From: Alphaproteobacteria bacterium
GTDB lineage: Bacteria; Pseudomonadota; Alphaproteobacteria; Micavibrionales; Micavibrionaceae
Assembly: GCA_021775915.1 (NCBI GenBank)
Contig: JAJFGW010000018.1
Span: forward strand, 1-64,000
DNA length: 64,000 nucleotides
Direction of reading: 5' to 3'
A program made the translations under genes and the position numbers. The notes beneath the pieces are model-generated. The model did not search any database. It worked only from the letters and a program-made list of their open reading frames with translations, and had not been told where the DNA came from. Positions 1 through 8,323 of this stretch are shown here, piece by piece (within the stretch, counting starts at the first letter, position 1; each line of letters starts with the position of its first letter).

Positions 1-898
1 CTTCACATTAACGACTGACATAGCAGGCGGCGGCGGTGGCGGCAATAACGCACCTACCGTTACCGCTAATGATCTAACACTGGATGTTAACGTCACGGTT
101 CTGGCTTCCTCCACTCTCACGCCTGCCGATGTCGATGGTGATACACTCACCTACGAAGTCTGGGACAGCGGCACCAAAAACAATTCCGGCTATTTTGAAC
201 TCAATGGCGTAAATCTGGCTGCCGGAAGAGGACATAACCTGACACAGGGAGAGTTTGATGTTCTTAACATTGTCGGAGGCAATCAAAGCGGTGCGGAAAC
301 GCTCTGGGTCAGGGTGTCAGATGGCGCCGATACTACCGCCTGGGAAAGCTTTACCTTAACCACAACGGTCGGCTCCGGTGGCGGCAGCAGCAACAATACA
401 CCTGTCGCCACTGCCAACAATTTATCTCTAGGCCTAGAGAGCGCGGCCCTCGCCTCAACAACTATCACAGCGACCGATGCTGATGGCGACACACTAAGCT
501 ATGAAGTCTGGGACAGCGGAACAAAAAACAGTTCCGGCTATTTTGAATTAAACGGCACAAAACTAAACGCCGGTGTAAATAATTACCTGACGCAAGCACA
601 GTTTGATGTTCTTAACATTGTCGGCGGAAAGCAAAATGGCAGTGAGACGCTCTGGGTCAGGGTGTCAGATGGCGCCGATACTACCGCCTGGGAAAGTTTT
701 ACCTTAACCACAAGCGATGCTCTTTCTTTGGAAGTTTCAGATATTCTGGATATGGGCAGTCCGGATGATATAGGCTCAGCCATTGACTCCCTATCTGCAC
801 CAGACGAAATCGCGCCACCCGACCTTTATGCCGGAACCGATGTGTTCAGCCCTATCGATCCACTTATCGACAGCCCTGTCGTTGATCCTATACTATAA
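1..898 (+). CDS. C-terminal part of a tandem-repeat, cadherin-like surface or secreted protein (5' end outside window)
   Basis: The reading frame is open from base 2 to the TAA at 896-898, so only the last ~298 residues are visible. It holds two copies of a ~116-residue unit. Each unit has an acidic Asp-x-Asp-Gly-Asp motif (DVDGDTL, DADGDTL) of the kind that binds calcium in cadherin-like or tandem-95 repeats, a YEVWDSGTK(N) strand, and a closing VSDGADTTAWESFTLTT segment. Units are joined by Gly/Ser/Asn-rich linkers. The last ~60 residues are rich in Asp, Pro and Ser and end in a short hydrophobic VVDPIL, which could be a type I secretion tail. No catalytic domain is visible. By analogy with such repeats it is probably a large extracellular adhesin or RTX-type protein; that role is inference. 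Confidence 0.75.
   Translation, partial: FTLTTDIAGGGGGGNNAPTVTANDLTLDVNVTVLASSTLTPADVDGDTLTYEVWDSGTKNNSGYFELNGVNLAAGRGHNLTQGEFDVLNIVGGNQSGAETLWVRVSDGADTTAWESFTLTTTVGSGGGSSNNTPVATANNLSLGLESAALASTTITATDADGDTLSYEVWDSGTKNSSGYFELNGTKLNAGVNNYLTQAQFDVLNIVGGKQNGSETLWVRVSDGADTTAWESFTLTTSDALSLEVSDILDMGSPDDIGSAIDSLSAPDEIAPPDLYAGTDVFSPIDPLIDSPVVDPIL
13..715 (+). repeat. Tandem 348-bp coding repeat, two visible copies
   Basis: Matching words recur at exactly 348 bp (116 codons). For example, GTTTGATGTTCTTAACATTG is at 253 and 601, and the block starting GCTCTGGGTCAGGGTGTC is at 301 and 649 and stays almost identical for about 65 bases. The first halves of the units have diverged more than the last ~110 bp. 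This suggests recent duplication or ongoing gene conversion at the distal end of each unit. Confidence 0.85.
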
Positions 899-899
899 A

Positions 900-1304
900 T
901 TAGTTGAGCAGAACCTCCATGCCCTGATGGAAAATAATGTAAATACCAATATTCAAAATAAACATCACTGTTGCGATCTTCAGAATTTTCCCGGCAGTTT
1001 TCTTTTTCGTGCCGCAAGGCCCATGAACACAGCCCGTATCATGACAGTCCAGCTTTTCCGAAACATAATGGATAACCCAGCCCAGAAACACGAACACACC
1101 TGAAAACAAAATCACCGGCACTTCCCAATGATGAAGGGTTTCATGTAACGTGGTCAGCCCCGCCGGCACAACAGCAATCAGACCCAAACCGGCCGCAAGC
1201 GTTATGAAGCTAAACAGAGTCGGCAAGACACAGCAAAAGACATGGCTGGTCTCCGAAGCTATAATGGCCCAGCTCAGGGATTTTTGAACGCGTTCAATAT
1301 TCAT
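900..1304 (-). CDS. Small multi-pass membrane protein, MerC-like
   Basis: About 134 residues when started at the ATG at 1304 (MNIERVQ); the frame is open further upstream to 1358, but that would run toward the divergent exchanger gene. It has four probable membrane segments. A Cys-Cys pair sits just before the first (SHVFCCVLPTLFSF), and a soluble loop carries several His and Cys residues (HDTGCVHGPC). The paired cysteines in the first helix and the small size resemble MerC-type metal-transport membrane proteins, but I recognise this only by pattern. It is divergently arranged with a histidine-rich cation exchanger, which fits a role in metal handling. Its stop lies 1 bp past the end of the repeat protein, on the opposite strand. 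Confidence 0.6.
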   Translation of the reverse strand: MNIERVQKSLSWAIIASETSHVFCCVLPTLFSFITLAAGLGLIAVVPAGLTTLHETLHHWEVPVILFSGVFVFLGWVIHYVSEKLDCHDTGCVHGPCGTKKKTAGKILKIATVMFILNIGIYIIFHQGMEVLLN

Positions 1305-1398
1305 AAATTTCACTTTCCACAAGCCGCAATTCATAACGGTTTTATCCGTAAATTGCAAGAACTTGATATTTTATGAAAAACAACATACTCTGCGCCGC

Positions 1399-2700
1399 AT
1401 GTCAGACCATAAGAAAAATAAACAATTCTCGGCCAAAAGCGCTTTTCAAAGCGTGGCGCAATACGTGCGTGAAAATAAACTGCAATCGGGCGCGCTTTTA
1501 ACCTCCCTCCTTCTAGGCACAACCGCGCTTTCTACGCCTTTAATCTCAACCCCAATCGGGGCGAGCGCAGTCCTTGGCGGCGCTTTTTTCCTGTTATTGC
1601 AAAATACTAAAACAACCGTTCCAAACATGCTGGCACTGGGAAGTAAATGGGGTCTGTCAGCCATGTCGCTTGGACTTCTTATTGGCGCGATCAACACCGT
1701 ACCGGAAATGATGGTGTCACTGGGCTCGGCCTTTCACGGTGCTATTGACCTTGGTGTCGGTAATATCGTCGGTTCCAATATAGCCCATACATTACTTATT
1801 TTAGGAGCAACGGCTGCTATCGCAGGGGTTAGCAAGGCAAAGGATTTAAGTTGGAAATTTAACAGCTATGTTATGGCCGGGACAACAGCACTATTTGGTT
1901 CTCAACTTATTTACGGCACACTTTCGCCGATTGTCGGACTAGCCATGCTGGCAAGTGGCGGCTACTACATCAAAGATCGTCTTTTTTCCGGTCAAAAAAA
2001 TGATCATGACCACCATCATGACCACGACCATGATCATGAAGAAGAAATAGGCACATGCCTGTTCCATGACCATGACGATGATGAAGACATTCAAAAAGCA
2101 AAAGAGCGACCGCGCTGGTTAAATACGGTGCTGGCTGGCGGAGGAATGTTGTGTCTTGTTACCGACTCCGATCTGATCGTGCGCAGCGGCGTCAGCCTTG
2201 CTAATGATTTCAACATGTCCTCTTTTGGCCTGACCGAGGCCGCCATTGGCACCGTCATTGTCGCAATCGGCACATCTCTGCCGGAACTATCAATCAATCT
2301 CAAAGCGATTAAAAACAAACATTCAGACCTCGCCATCGGCAATGTGCTGGGCTGTAGCATTACAAACACCCTCATCGCAGGCGGCGTTATCAGCCTGACC
2401 GGCGCGCCCGTCCCAGAGGCCTTTAACCCGAGCACCGCCATGGGGATGGTCAACACAAGTGTCTTTATGGGATCAGCCGCGCTATTGACCGCTACATTAC
2501 TAGCAACAAAAGGCGCGATGACACGCTGGATGGGCGGACTGGCATTGGCCGGTTACGCCGCCTACATTACAAGCGCGCTTATGCTAGGTGATGGTAAAGC
2601 GCCGGAAATTCACCAGCATGGAAAAATAGAAAGCCCCGCGCTTACAATGACTACCGTTCACTCTAAGCCGAAATTTTCTCAACTTGCGTACCTTCCATAG
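1399..2700 (+). CDS. Cation/Ca2+ exchanger family (CaCA) membrane protein with histidine-rich loop
   Basis: About 433 residues from ATG 1399; an upstream TTG at 1363 is possible but less likely. The protein shows the two alpha-repeats of sodium/calcium exchangers. Alpha-1 has NTVPEMM (Glu near residue 103) followed by GNIVGSNIAHTLLILGA. Alpha-2 has GTSLPEL (Glu near 296) followed by AIGNVLGCSITNTL. Between them is a cytoplasmic-type loop (about residues 202-232) packed with His and Asp (NDHDHHHDHDHDHEEE, FHDHDDDED), a likely metal-sensing or metal-binding segment. The alpha-1 motif has lost the usual Gly-Thr-Ser in front of Pro-Glu. Transport of a divalent cation across the inner membrane is the expected role; the ion is not determined. 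Its 3' end overlaps convergent recJ by 38 bp. Confidence 0.8.
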   Translation: MSDHKKNKQFSAKSAFQSVAQYVRENKLQSGALLTSLLLGTTALSTPLISTPIGASAVLGGAFFLLLQNTKTTVPNMLALGSKWGLSAMSLGLLIGAINTVPEMMVSLGSAFHGAIDLGVGNIVGSNIAHTLLILGATAAIAGVSKAKDLSWKFNSYVMAGTTALFGSQLIYGTLSPIVGLAMLASGGYYIKDRLFSGQKNDHDHHHDHDHDHEEEIGTCLFHDHDDDEDIQKAKERPRWLNTVLAGGGMLCLVTDSDLIVRSGVSLANDFNMSSFGLTEAAIGTVIVAIGTSLPELSINLKAIKNKHSDLAIGNVLGCSITNTLIAGGVISLTGAPVPEAFNPSTAMGMVNTSVFMGSAALLTATLLATKGAMTRWMGGLALAGYAAYITSALMLGDGKAPEIHQHGKIESPALTMTTVHSKPKFSQLAYLP

Positions 2701-4492
2701 CCATCGCCGCATCCTGAATATGCATTTCAACGCGCTCTTGCCCGCTCCAATCATCAATCTTGAAATATCCGGCAATGTGAAAAGGCTGGTCTTTTGCATG
2801 CTTCAGCATGGCCCGACCCACTTCCGTGTCAGCAGCGCGAAAAGCCATCGCCTTCATACGTGACCCGCCTTCCCAGTCACTCACCATGGCCCGCACATGG
2901 TCCTTTCCTACAACGTCAACATTATGCAGGCGCACATTAGGCAGGACGAATAACGGCTCAGAATTTTCCTGCCCGAACGGGCCGAGATGGTCTTGAATAA
3001 TTTTCACAAAATCAACCGTCGCGCCACGCACACTCAAAACACCATCAATCATAGTTTCGGTAACAGGGACCTCTCCACCAAGCTGTTTTTCAACATGGGC
3101 TGTCAGGAACACAGTCAGTTCATCAACTTTATCCGGCGCAACAGTAAAGCCTGCCGCCATCGCATGCCCGCCGCCTTTAATCAAAATCCCTGCATTCCGC
3201 GCATCAATAAAGGCCGCGCCCATATTAACGCCGGGGATAGAACGACCAGATCCGCGCCCTTCCAGTGCGCTTTCCGGCCCCGGCGCATAAGTGACACACA
3301 CGGCAGGCCTGCCGTATTTTTCTTTCAAATTTCCGGCGACAAGACCGGACAAGCCCGGATGCCAGTCCTCATGCCCTACAATAATAATCGGATTATTCTG
3401 TAGACCACCCTCTTCCACCATATTGACGGCATGGTCATTCATTTCCGCCTGAATTTCCTTACGCTTCTCATTACAATCATTAAGCGTCCAGGCAATATTC
3501 TTTGCCTCTTCCGAATCATCTGTAGATAAAAGCTTTGCGCCGAGGTCGGCCTTATGAATGCGTGACCCGGCATTGATCCGTGGTCCGATAATGAACCCCG
3601 CATGATACGGTGTTGGATCACTAGAAACTTTTGCAACGGCGCATAACGCCGCAATGCCGGGATTGGCCAATTTTGCCATCTGCTGAAAACCGACGCGCAC
3701 AAGCAAACGGTTTACGCCAATCAACGGCACCATGTCACACACTGTCCCAAGCGCCACAATGTCCAGCCATTCCTTAAGTGGCGGTTCGCTTATGCCCTTT
3801 TCCTCAAAATATTTCTTCGCGCGCAGCTTCGCATTCAGCGCGACACAGGCCATAAAAACCACACCGCAAGCCGCCAGCATTTGCAGGCCGGAGGTGTCAT
3901 CTTTGCGTTTGGGATTAATCACATAAGCGGCTTCAGGCAGCTTGTCTTCTGCTTCGTGGTGATCAAGGATACATATCTCAAGCTCCATGTCCCGCCCCGC
4001 CGCAATCACATCAAAAGACGTCGTGCCGCAATCACAAATCAGAACAATTTCCGCACCTTGATCCTTTAAAACCTTCAGCGCATTTTCATTCGGCCCGTAA
4101 CCTTCCTTAAGGCGATCAGGAATATAAAACGGCACTTCAATACCAAGATGCCGGAAAAATCGTACCAGAATGGCGGTCGAAGTCGCGCCATCAACATCAA
4201 AGTCACCGAACACGGCAATCTTGCGGCCAGAAATAATGGCCTGCGCCAAAAACTCAGCCATATCTTCCATACCAACCATAGAAAGAGGGTCAGGAAAATC
4301 CTTTGATAAACGCGGGTAGAGAAAACTATTTACGTCCTCCGGCGCTACCCCGCGCGCATTCAAGAGCCGCGCAACAATTTCAGGTAATTCATGCTGACGC
4401 GCAATTTGCGTAACAATGTCTTGCTCTGTTTGCGGCATGCCCCACCGCGCCTGCCCCAGAGACTGTTCAACATCTAGTGCAAATTCAGCCAT
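2663..4492 (-). CDS. recJ: Single-stranded-DNA-specific exonuclease RecJ
   Basis: RecJ is a 5'-to-3' single-strand DNA exonuclease used in recombination and mismatch repair. The 609-residue protein has the DHH-phosphoesterase motifs: DFDVDG near residues 97-102, CDCGT near 153-157 and DHH at 177-179. A central DHHA1 domain with the glycine-rich GGGHAMAAG follows, then a C-terminal OB-like domain with QDHLGPFGQEN. Length is normal for the family. The gene starts 8 bp inside the end of glpX, so the two are translationally coupled. The hom-glpX-recJ order is a familiar alphaproteobacterial arrangement. No key residue looks lost. Confidence 0.95.
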   Translation of the reverse strand: MAEFALDVEQSLGQARWGMPQTEQDIVTQIARQHELPEIVARLLNARGVAPEDVNSFLYPRLSKDFPDPLSMVGMEDMAEFLAQAIISGRKIAVFGDFDVDGATSTAILVRFFRHLGIEVPFYIPDRLKEGYGPNENALKVLKDQGAEIVLICDCGTTSFDVIAAGRDMELEICILDHHEAEDKLPEAAYVINPKRKDDTSGLQMLAACGVVFMACVALNAKLRAKKYFEEKGISEPPLKEWLDIVALGTVCDMVPLIGVNRLLVRVGFQQMAKLANPGIAALCAVAKVSSDPTPYHAGFIIGPRINAGSRIHKADLGAKLLSTDDSEEAKNIAWTLNDCNEKRKEIQAEMNDHAVNMVEEGGLQNNPIIIVGHEDWHPGLSGLVAGNLKEKYGRPAVCVTYAPGPESALEGRGSGRSIPGVNMGAAFIDARNAGILIKGGGHAMAAGFTVAPDKVDELTVFLTAHVEKQLGGEVPVTETMIDGVLSVRGATVDFVKIIQDHLGPFGQENSEPLFVLPNVRLHNVDVVGKDHVRAMVSDWEGGSRMKAMAFRAADTEVGRAMLKHAKDQPFHIAGYFKIDDWSGQERVEMHIQDAAMAMEGTQVEKISA

Positions 4493-5522
4493 CTACAGAG
4501 CCAGAGCCTGATTTTCGCGTAAAGTTATGACGCCCTTCTACATAGCGGATCGTGCCGGATTTTGAGCGCATAATGATGGAATGTGTAATGGCTGAACCGG
4601 CAGAGCGGCGCACACCGCGCAGCATCGTACCATCCGTAACGCCGGTAGCAGCAAACATAACGTTACCGGGTTTGGCCAGCTCATCTGTCGTGTAAATTTT
4701 AGAGCGGTCTTTAATCCCCCAACGATCAGCGCGCGCAATTTCATCATCATTGCGAAACACCAGCCGTCCCAGCATAGAACCGCCCGTACATTGCAGCGCC
4801 GCCGCCGCCAAAACGCCTTCCGGCGCGCCGCCCGTACCAACATACATATCAATATCAGTGTCCGGTTCAGTAGTCGCAATTACGGCACTAACATCGCCGT
4901 CCTGTATCAGATTAATACGCGCTCCAGCAGCACGCACAGCCTTCATGATCTCCTCATGACGCGGGCGATCAAGAATACACACCAGTAAATCCTCTACGCT
5001 CTCACCTTTGGCTTTCGCAATTTTTTGTAAAATGTCACCGAGCGGCGCATCAAGATCCAGAACATCACCAGGAATACTCGGCCCCACGGCCATCTTTTCC
5101 ATGTAAACATCCGGCGCATTCAAAAAGCCGCCTTTATCAGTCATCGCAATCACAGCCAAAGCATTATGACCTCCTTTTGCCGTGATTGTGGTCCCTTCCA
5201 GAGGGTCAAGCGCTATATCAATCTCCGGGCCACCGGCACCGACTTCTTCGCCGATATACAGCATCGGCGCTTCATCGCGCTCGCCTTCGCCAATTACAAC
5301 CGTGCCGCTGATTTGCAAACTGTTGAATGCTTCACGCATCGCGTCAACAGCCGCGCGGTCTGCTTCCTTTTCATCGCCGCGCCCCACCAAACGCGATGCC
5401 GCAAGCGCCGCCGCCTCGGTAACCCGCACAGCTTCTAAGGCTAAGTTACGATCCATAGAGAATTTTTCATCGTGTGGTGTGATATGTGTGTATTGTTCCT
5501 GCATACTTTGACCTGCTGACAT
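4485..5522 (-). CDS. glpX: Class II fructose-1,6-bisphosphatase
   Basis: GlpX hydrolyses fructose 1,6-bisphosphate to fructose 6-phosphate in gluconeogenesis. The protein is 345 residues, or ~323 if the internal ATG of MDRNLALEAV is used. It has the metal and substrate motifs GEGERDEAPM (residues 78-87) and DPLEGT (106-111), and the family-specific YVGTGGAPEGVLAAAAL and ATGVTDGTMLRGVRR segments. It sits between hom and recJ, overlapping recJ by 8 bp. The N-terminal 22 residues before MDRN are not typical of the family, so the true start may be the later ATG. A divergent small gene begins about 100 bp upstream. Confidence 0.95.
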   Translation of the reverse strand: MSAGQSMQEQYTHITPHDEKFSMDRNLALEAVRVTEAAALAASRLVGRGDEKEADRAAVDAMREAFNSLQISGTVVIGEGERDEAPMLYIGEEVGAGGPEIDIALDPLEGTTITAKGGHNALAVIAMTDKGGFLNAPDVYMEKMAVGPSIPGDVLDLDAPLGDILQKIAKAKGESVEDLLVCILDRPRHEEIMKAVRAAGARINLIQDGDVSAVIATTEPDTDIDMYVGTGGAPEGVLAAAALQCTGGSMLGRLVFRNDDEIARADRWGIKDRSKIYTTDELAKPGNVMFAATGVTDGTMLRGVRRSAGSAITHSIIMRSKSGTIRYVEGRHNFTRKSGSGSVDG

Positions 5523-5592
5523 TGCTCTGCCCCCCGTTTTGGTGAATTCGGCCTTAGCTTAAAGAGGAAAACACCTACATTCAATCACAGAT

Positions 5593-5622
5593 TTGACAAA
5601 ATACCCTCTTTTTCTTTATAAG
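5593..5622 (+). promoter_or_regulatory. Sigma-70-type promoter of a probably leaderless gene
   Basis: TTGACA lies at 5593-5598 and TATAAG at 5617-5622, with an 18-base spacer (TTATAA at 5616 with 17 bases is the alternative register). Only six bases separate the -10 box from the ATG at 5629, so the expected transcription start falls on the start codon itself. Confidence 0.65.
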
Positions 5623-5628
5623 TATTCT

Positions 5629-5916
5629 ATGAAAAGAACATTGAAACTTAGCGATGTCTTTAAAAAATATGCCGACATTCTGCTTGGAAAAGCCAAGTCC
5701 GGTCAGGCTTACGCCGTTCTTATTTCCGACTCTGACAAACAAAGAGCGCCCGAGTCATTTGCCACATACGAAGAAGCGAATAAAAAAGTTATCGCGCTTC
5801 ACGAAAAAAGCGTCGGCGCTGCTGTAGTCAAAACCGACCCTCACGCCGAAGATCTGAGCACCGGCTACAAACTCTATATCAGACCGGTTCGCGGTTACGA
5901 TACTTTTGGCTCTTAA
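5629..5916 (+). CDS. Small uncharacterised soluble protein
   Basis: 95 residues from ATG 5629. The frame can be extended to a TTG at 5593, but that TTG is the -35 box of the promoter, so the short form is preferred. The protein is Lys-rich and has no membrane segment or Cys. It has an alpha/beta look with YAVLISDSDKQRAPESFATYEEANKKVIALHEKSV in its middle, reminiscent of small proteins whose name-giving domain I cannot identify. There is no Shine-Dalgarno sequence in front of the ATG, as expected if the mRNA is leaderless. It is convergent with hom, with 9 bp between the stops. Function unknown. Confidence 0.65.
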   Translation: MKRTLKLSDVFKKYADILLGKAKSGQAYAVLISDSDKQRAPESFATYEEANKKVIALHEKSVGAAVVKTDPHAEDLSTGYKLYIRPVRGYDTFGS

Positions 5917-5925
5917 ACAAAAATT

Positions 5926-7218
5926 CTAAAAATTTTCAATCCGCAAAAGAGTGGGGTTTTTAACAACAAAATCCAGAGATTCTATTTTAGCAACGGCCTT
6001 ATGAATCTCCGCCTGCTTTGTGCTATGACTGGTAATCACAACAGAAGCCGAATTCTCAGGGTCACGCCCTCTTTGAAGCACGTCCTCCATAGACACATCA
6101 TGATCGCGCATAATCGCCGTAATCTCAGCAAGTACGCCTGGTTTGTCAATCACAGTCAAATGAATATAAAACCGGCTTTCCATCTCCCCCGGATCGCCTT
6201 TATTCGCATCAGCAAGCATAAGCGCCGGAATGCCAAAAGCCGGAACCTTATACCCTCGCGCGAGATCAATAATATCGGCAACAATCGCTGAGGCTGTAGG
6301 CCCCTCTCCTGCACCCCTGCCAATTTGCAATTCCGTGCCAACAAAGTCACCTTCAACAAAGACCGCGTTAAACACCCCTTCCACAGCCCCCATTGTGCTG
6401 GATTCTGACACCAGGCAAGGCTCAACCATCTGTATAATAGTGCCGTCTATCTGCCTGGAAATCCCCAATAATTTAATCCTGTATCCAAGCTCTTGCGCAT
6501 AAGAAATATCAGCGGCGGTAATGTGGCTAATTCCCTGCGCTTTCAGGGTCTGAAAGTCAGGTTTAACACCAAAGGCCAAACTACTTAAAAGACAGAGCTT
6601 GTGAGCAGAATCTATGCCCTCAATATCAAATTCCGGATCAGCCTCGGCATAGCCCTTATCTTGCGCTTCTTTTAAAACGTCAGAAAAGGGTCTTCCCGTT
6701 TCACGCATCTCCGTCAAAATATAATTACACGTGCCGTTCAGAATACCATAAACGGCCTCAATCTCGTTCGCGGCAAAGCCTTCGCGCAATGACTTAATGA
6801 TGGGTATCCCGCCGGCCACCGCCGCTTCATACATAAGAGACACATTGTTTTCTTCCGCAAGAACAGCGAGGTCATAGCCGTGATGGGCGAGCAGCGCCTT
6901 GTTCGCCGTAACAAAAGAAATGCCATTATCAAGAGCATTACGCGCCAGCTCAAGTGCATCGCCCTCTTCGCCACCAATAAGCTCTACAACCGCGTCCAGA
7001 TCATCTCTACCTGCCAGTGAAGCGGCCTTGTCTAACCACTCATAACGAGAAAGATCAACGCCTCTGTCTTTGGATTTATCACGAGCAGACACAGCAACAA
7101 TTTCCACAGAGCACCCGGCCCGGCCACTAATCATAGTCTGATGAGTTTGAAGAATTTTAATGACACCGGCGCCAACTGTCCCCAGACCGGCAATGCCTAT
7201 ACGAAAACTGTCTACCAC
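5926..7218 (-). CDS. hom: Homoserine dehydrogenase
   Basis: The enzyme reduces aspartate semialdehyde to homoserine with NAD(P)H, the branch point to threonine and methionine. The 430-residue protein has the Rossmann GLGTVG at residues 11-16, the catalytic-domain signature NGTCNYILTEM, and AEADPEFDIEGIDSAHKL, which carries the substrate-binding Glu and Asp residues. A C-terminal ACT domain (about 350-425, starting FYIHLTVIDKPGVLAEI) is expected to give feedback control by threonine. It starts 12 bp after the stop of an OmpA-type lipoprotein on the same strand and lies upstream of glpX and recJ. Confidence 0.95.
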   Translation of the reverse strand: MVDSFRIGIAGLGTVGAGVIKILQTHQTMISGRAGCSVEIVAVSARDKSKDRGVDLSRYEWLDKAASLAGRDDLDAVVELIGGEEGDALELARNALDNGISFVTANKALLAHHGYDLAVLAEENNVSLMYEAAVAGGIPIIKSLREGFAANEIEAVYGILNGTCNYILTEMRETGRPFSDVLKEAQDKGYAEADPEFDIEGIDSAHKLCLLSSLAFGVKPDFQTLKAQGISHITAADISYAQELGYRIKLLGISRQIDGTIIQMVEPCLVSESSTMGAVEGVFNAVFVEGDFVGTELQIGRGAGEGPTASAIVADIIDLARGYKVPAFGIPALMLADANKGDPGEMESRFYIHLTVIDKPGVLAEITAIMRDHDVSMEDVLQRGRDPENSASVVITSHSTKQAEIHKAVAKIESLDFVVKNPTLLRIENF

Positions 7219-7230
7219 AACAAGAACAAC

Positions 7231-8157
7231 CTAGTAATAACGGGCCAAGGGCGGCACAGGAGCCACCGGCGCGTCTAACGGCACAGGCATAACGCTATGA
7301 GGAGGAGGCGCATAAATATTGGTCACAGACACAGGAGGCTGCGGATTTAACGCTGTATAAATTTCAACACGGCGGCTGGCCGCTTCCTGATCCACCCCAG
7401 CAAGCGCTGCGGCCGGTCTTGTTGCCCCGTAAGCTTTGGTTTCAATGGAACCTGCCGGAACACCGCTACGGATCAACTTACTTGAAACTTTAAATGCCCG
7501 GTCCATCGACATTTTTAAATTAACAATACTGCGCTCCACCGGATCATGAATTTCCGCACGCTGGCTGGCATGGCCTTCCACCGAAATTTTTCCACCTTTG
7601 CTACCAATAAAATTAGCAACCTGCTCGCCCGTAGTATTCAGACTAGATGAGCCGTGGCTATAATAAATCCGCGACATAGCTGCACCTGGTGATTGAAGCG
7701 GCTGAAGCAGCTCAAGCGGCGCGACCACCGGTACATAAGAAGAAGAGCTACTACGCTCAGGCATTTGCATAGGCGTTTGTATTGGCCCGCCAAAAGGAGA
7801 CTCCAACGGCCTGAACTTCTCCGATGGTGGTACCAAAGTAGGTCTCTGTGCTTGCGTTTGCGACTGCTGCACACTCCCGCCATCATCAAATGGATAAACG
7901 GTCACATTCGGATCAACAGATGAGGGCACGCCACCATCCTGATAAACGGGGGAATATAAAGCAGAAGGCGTAACCGGATCATCCAAACCGTATATCTGCA
8001 CACTCCCGTTTGACATCTCCCGTGCCATCTCCGGGTATGTCATGGCAATATCCGCATCATAATAAACGACCTCACGAGGGCCATCTTCACCTGTGGAACA
8101 GCCGGATATAAACAGGCAACTTACAGCAGCAAGTACAATTTTTTTCAATGAAGGCAA
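7231..8157 (-). CDS. OmpA-domain outer-membrane lipoprotein
   Basis: About 308 residues if started at the TTG at 8157, which has a GGGAG Shine-Dalgarno 8 bases upstream; other in-frame TTG codons lie at 8184 and 8148 and no ATG is available. The N-terminus is a signal peptide ending in the lipobox FISGC, so it should be lipidated at Cys 20. A low-complexity Pro/Ser/Gln-rich middle region follows. An OmpA/Pal-type peptidoglycan-binding domain then contains ISVEGHAS and KAYGATRPA ... SRRVEIYTAL. The last ~35 residues are again Pro-rich. It probably tethers the outer membrane to peptidoglycan. The gene precedes hom by 12 bp. Confidence 0.8.
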   Translation of the reverse strand: MPSLKKIVLAAVSCLFISGCSTGEDGPREVVYYDADIAMTYPEMAREMSNGSVQIYGLDDPVTPSALYSPVYQDGGVPSSVDPNVTVYPFDDGGSVQQSQTQAQRPTLVPPSEKFRPLESPFGGPIQTPMQMPERSSSSSYVPVVAPLELLQPLQSPGAAMSRIYYSHGSSSLNTTGEQVANFIGSKGGKISVEGHASQRAEIHDPVERSIVNLKMSMDRAFKVSSKLIRSGVPAGSIETKAYGATRPAAALAGVDQEAASRRVEIYTALNPQPPVSVTNIYAPPPHSVMPVPLDAPVAPVPPLARYY

Positions 8158-8323
8158 GGAAATAGCTCCCGCTTGAGACAACAAGTAAAACTGACCTTCA
8201 TCGTGGCCTAATTATCCGTAATTTTCAAGCCGTTCATCATAAAAAATCAAAAGCCCATAACCAGATTGCTATTTTATTCAAAATATGGCAGATTTTAAGG
8301 CCTTTTGAGCTATGGAGCCCGCT

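Noticed and set aside
783-1103. 106-codon plus-strand frame overlapping the end of the repeat protein
   Set aside because: Overlaps two better supported genes and shows no coding pattern.
5593-5628. TTG start codon giving a 107-residue protein
   Set aside because: The TTG is the first part of a TTGACA -35 box, with a matching -10 box before ATG 5629.
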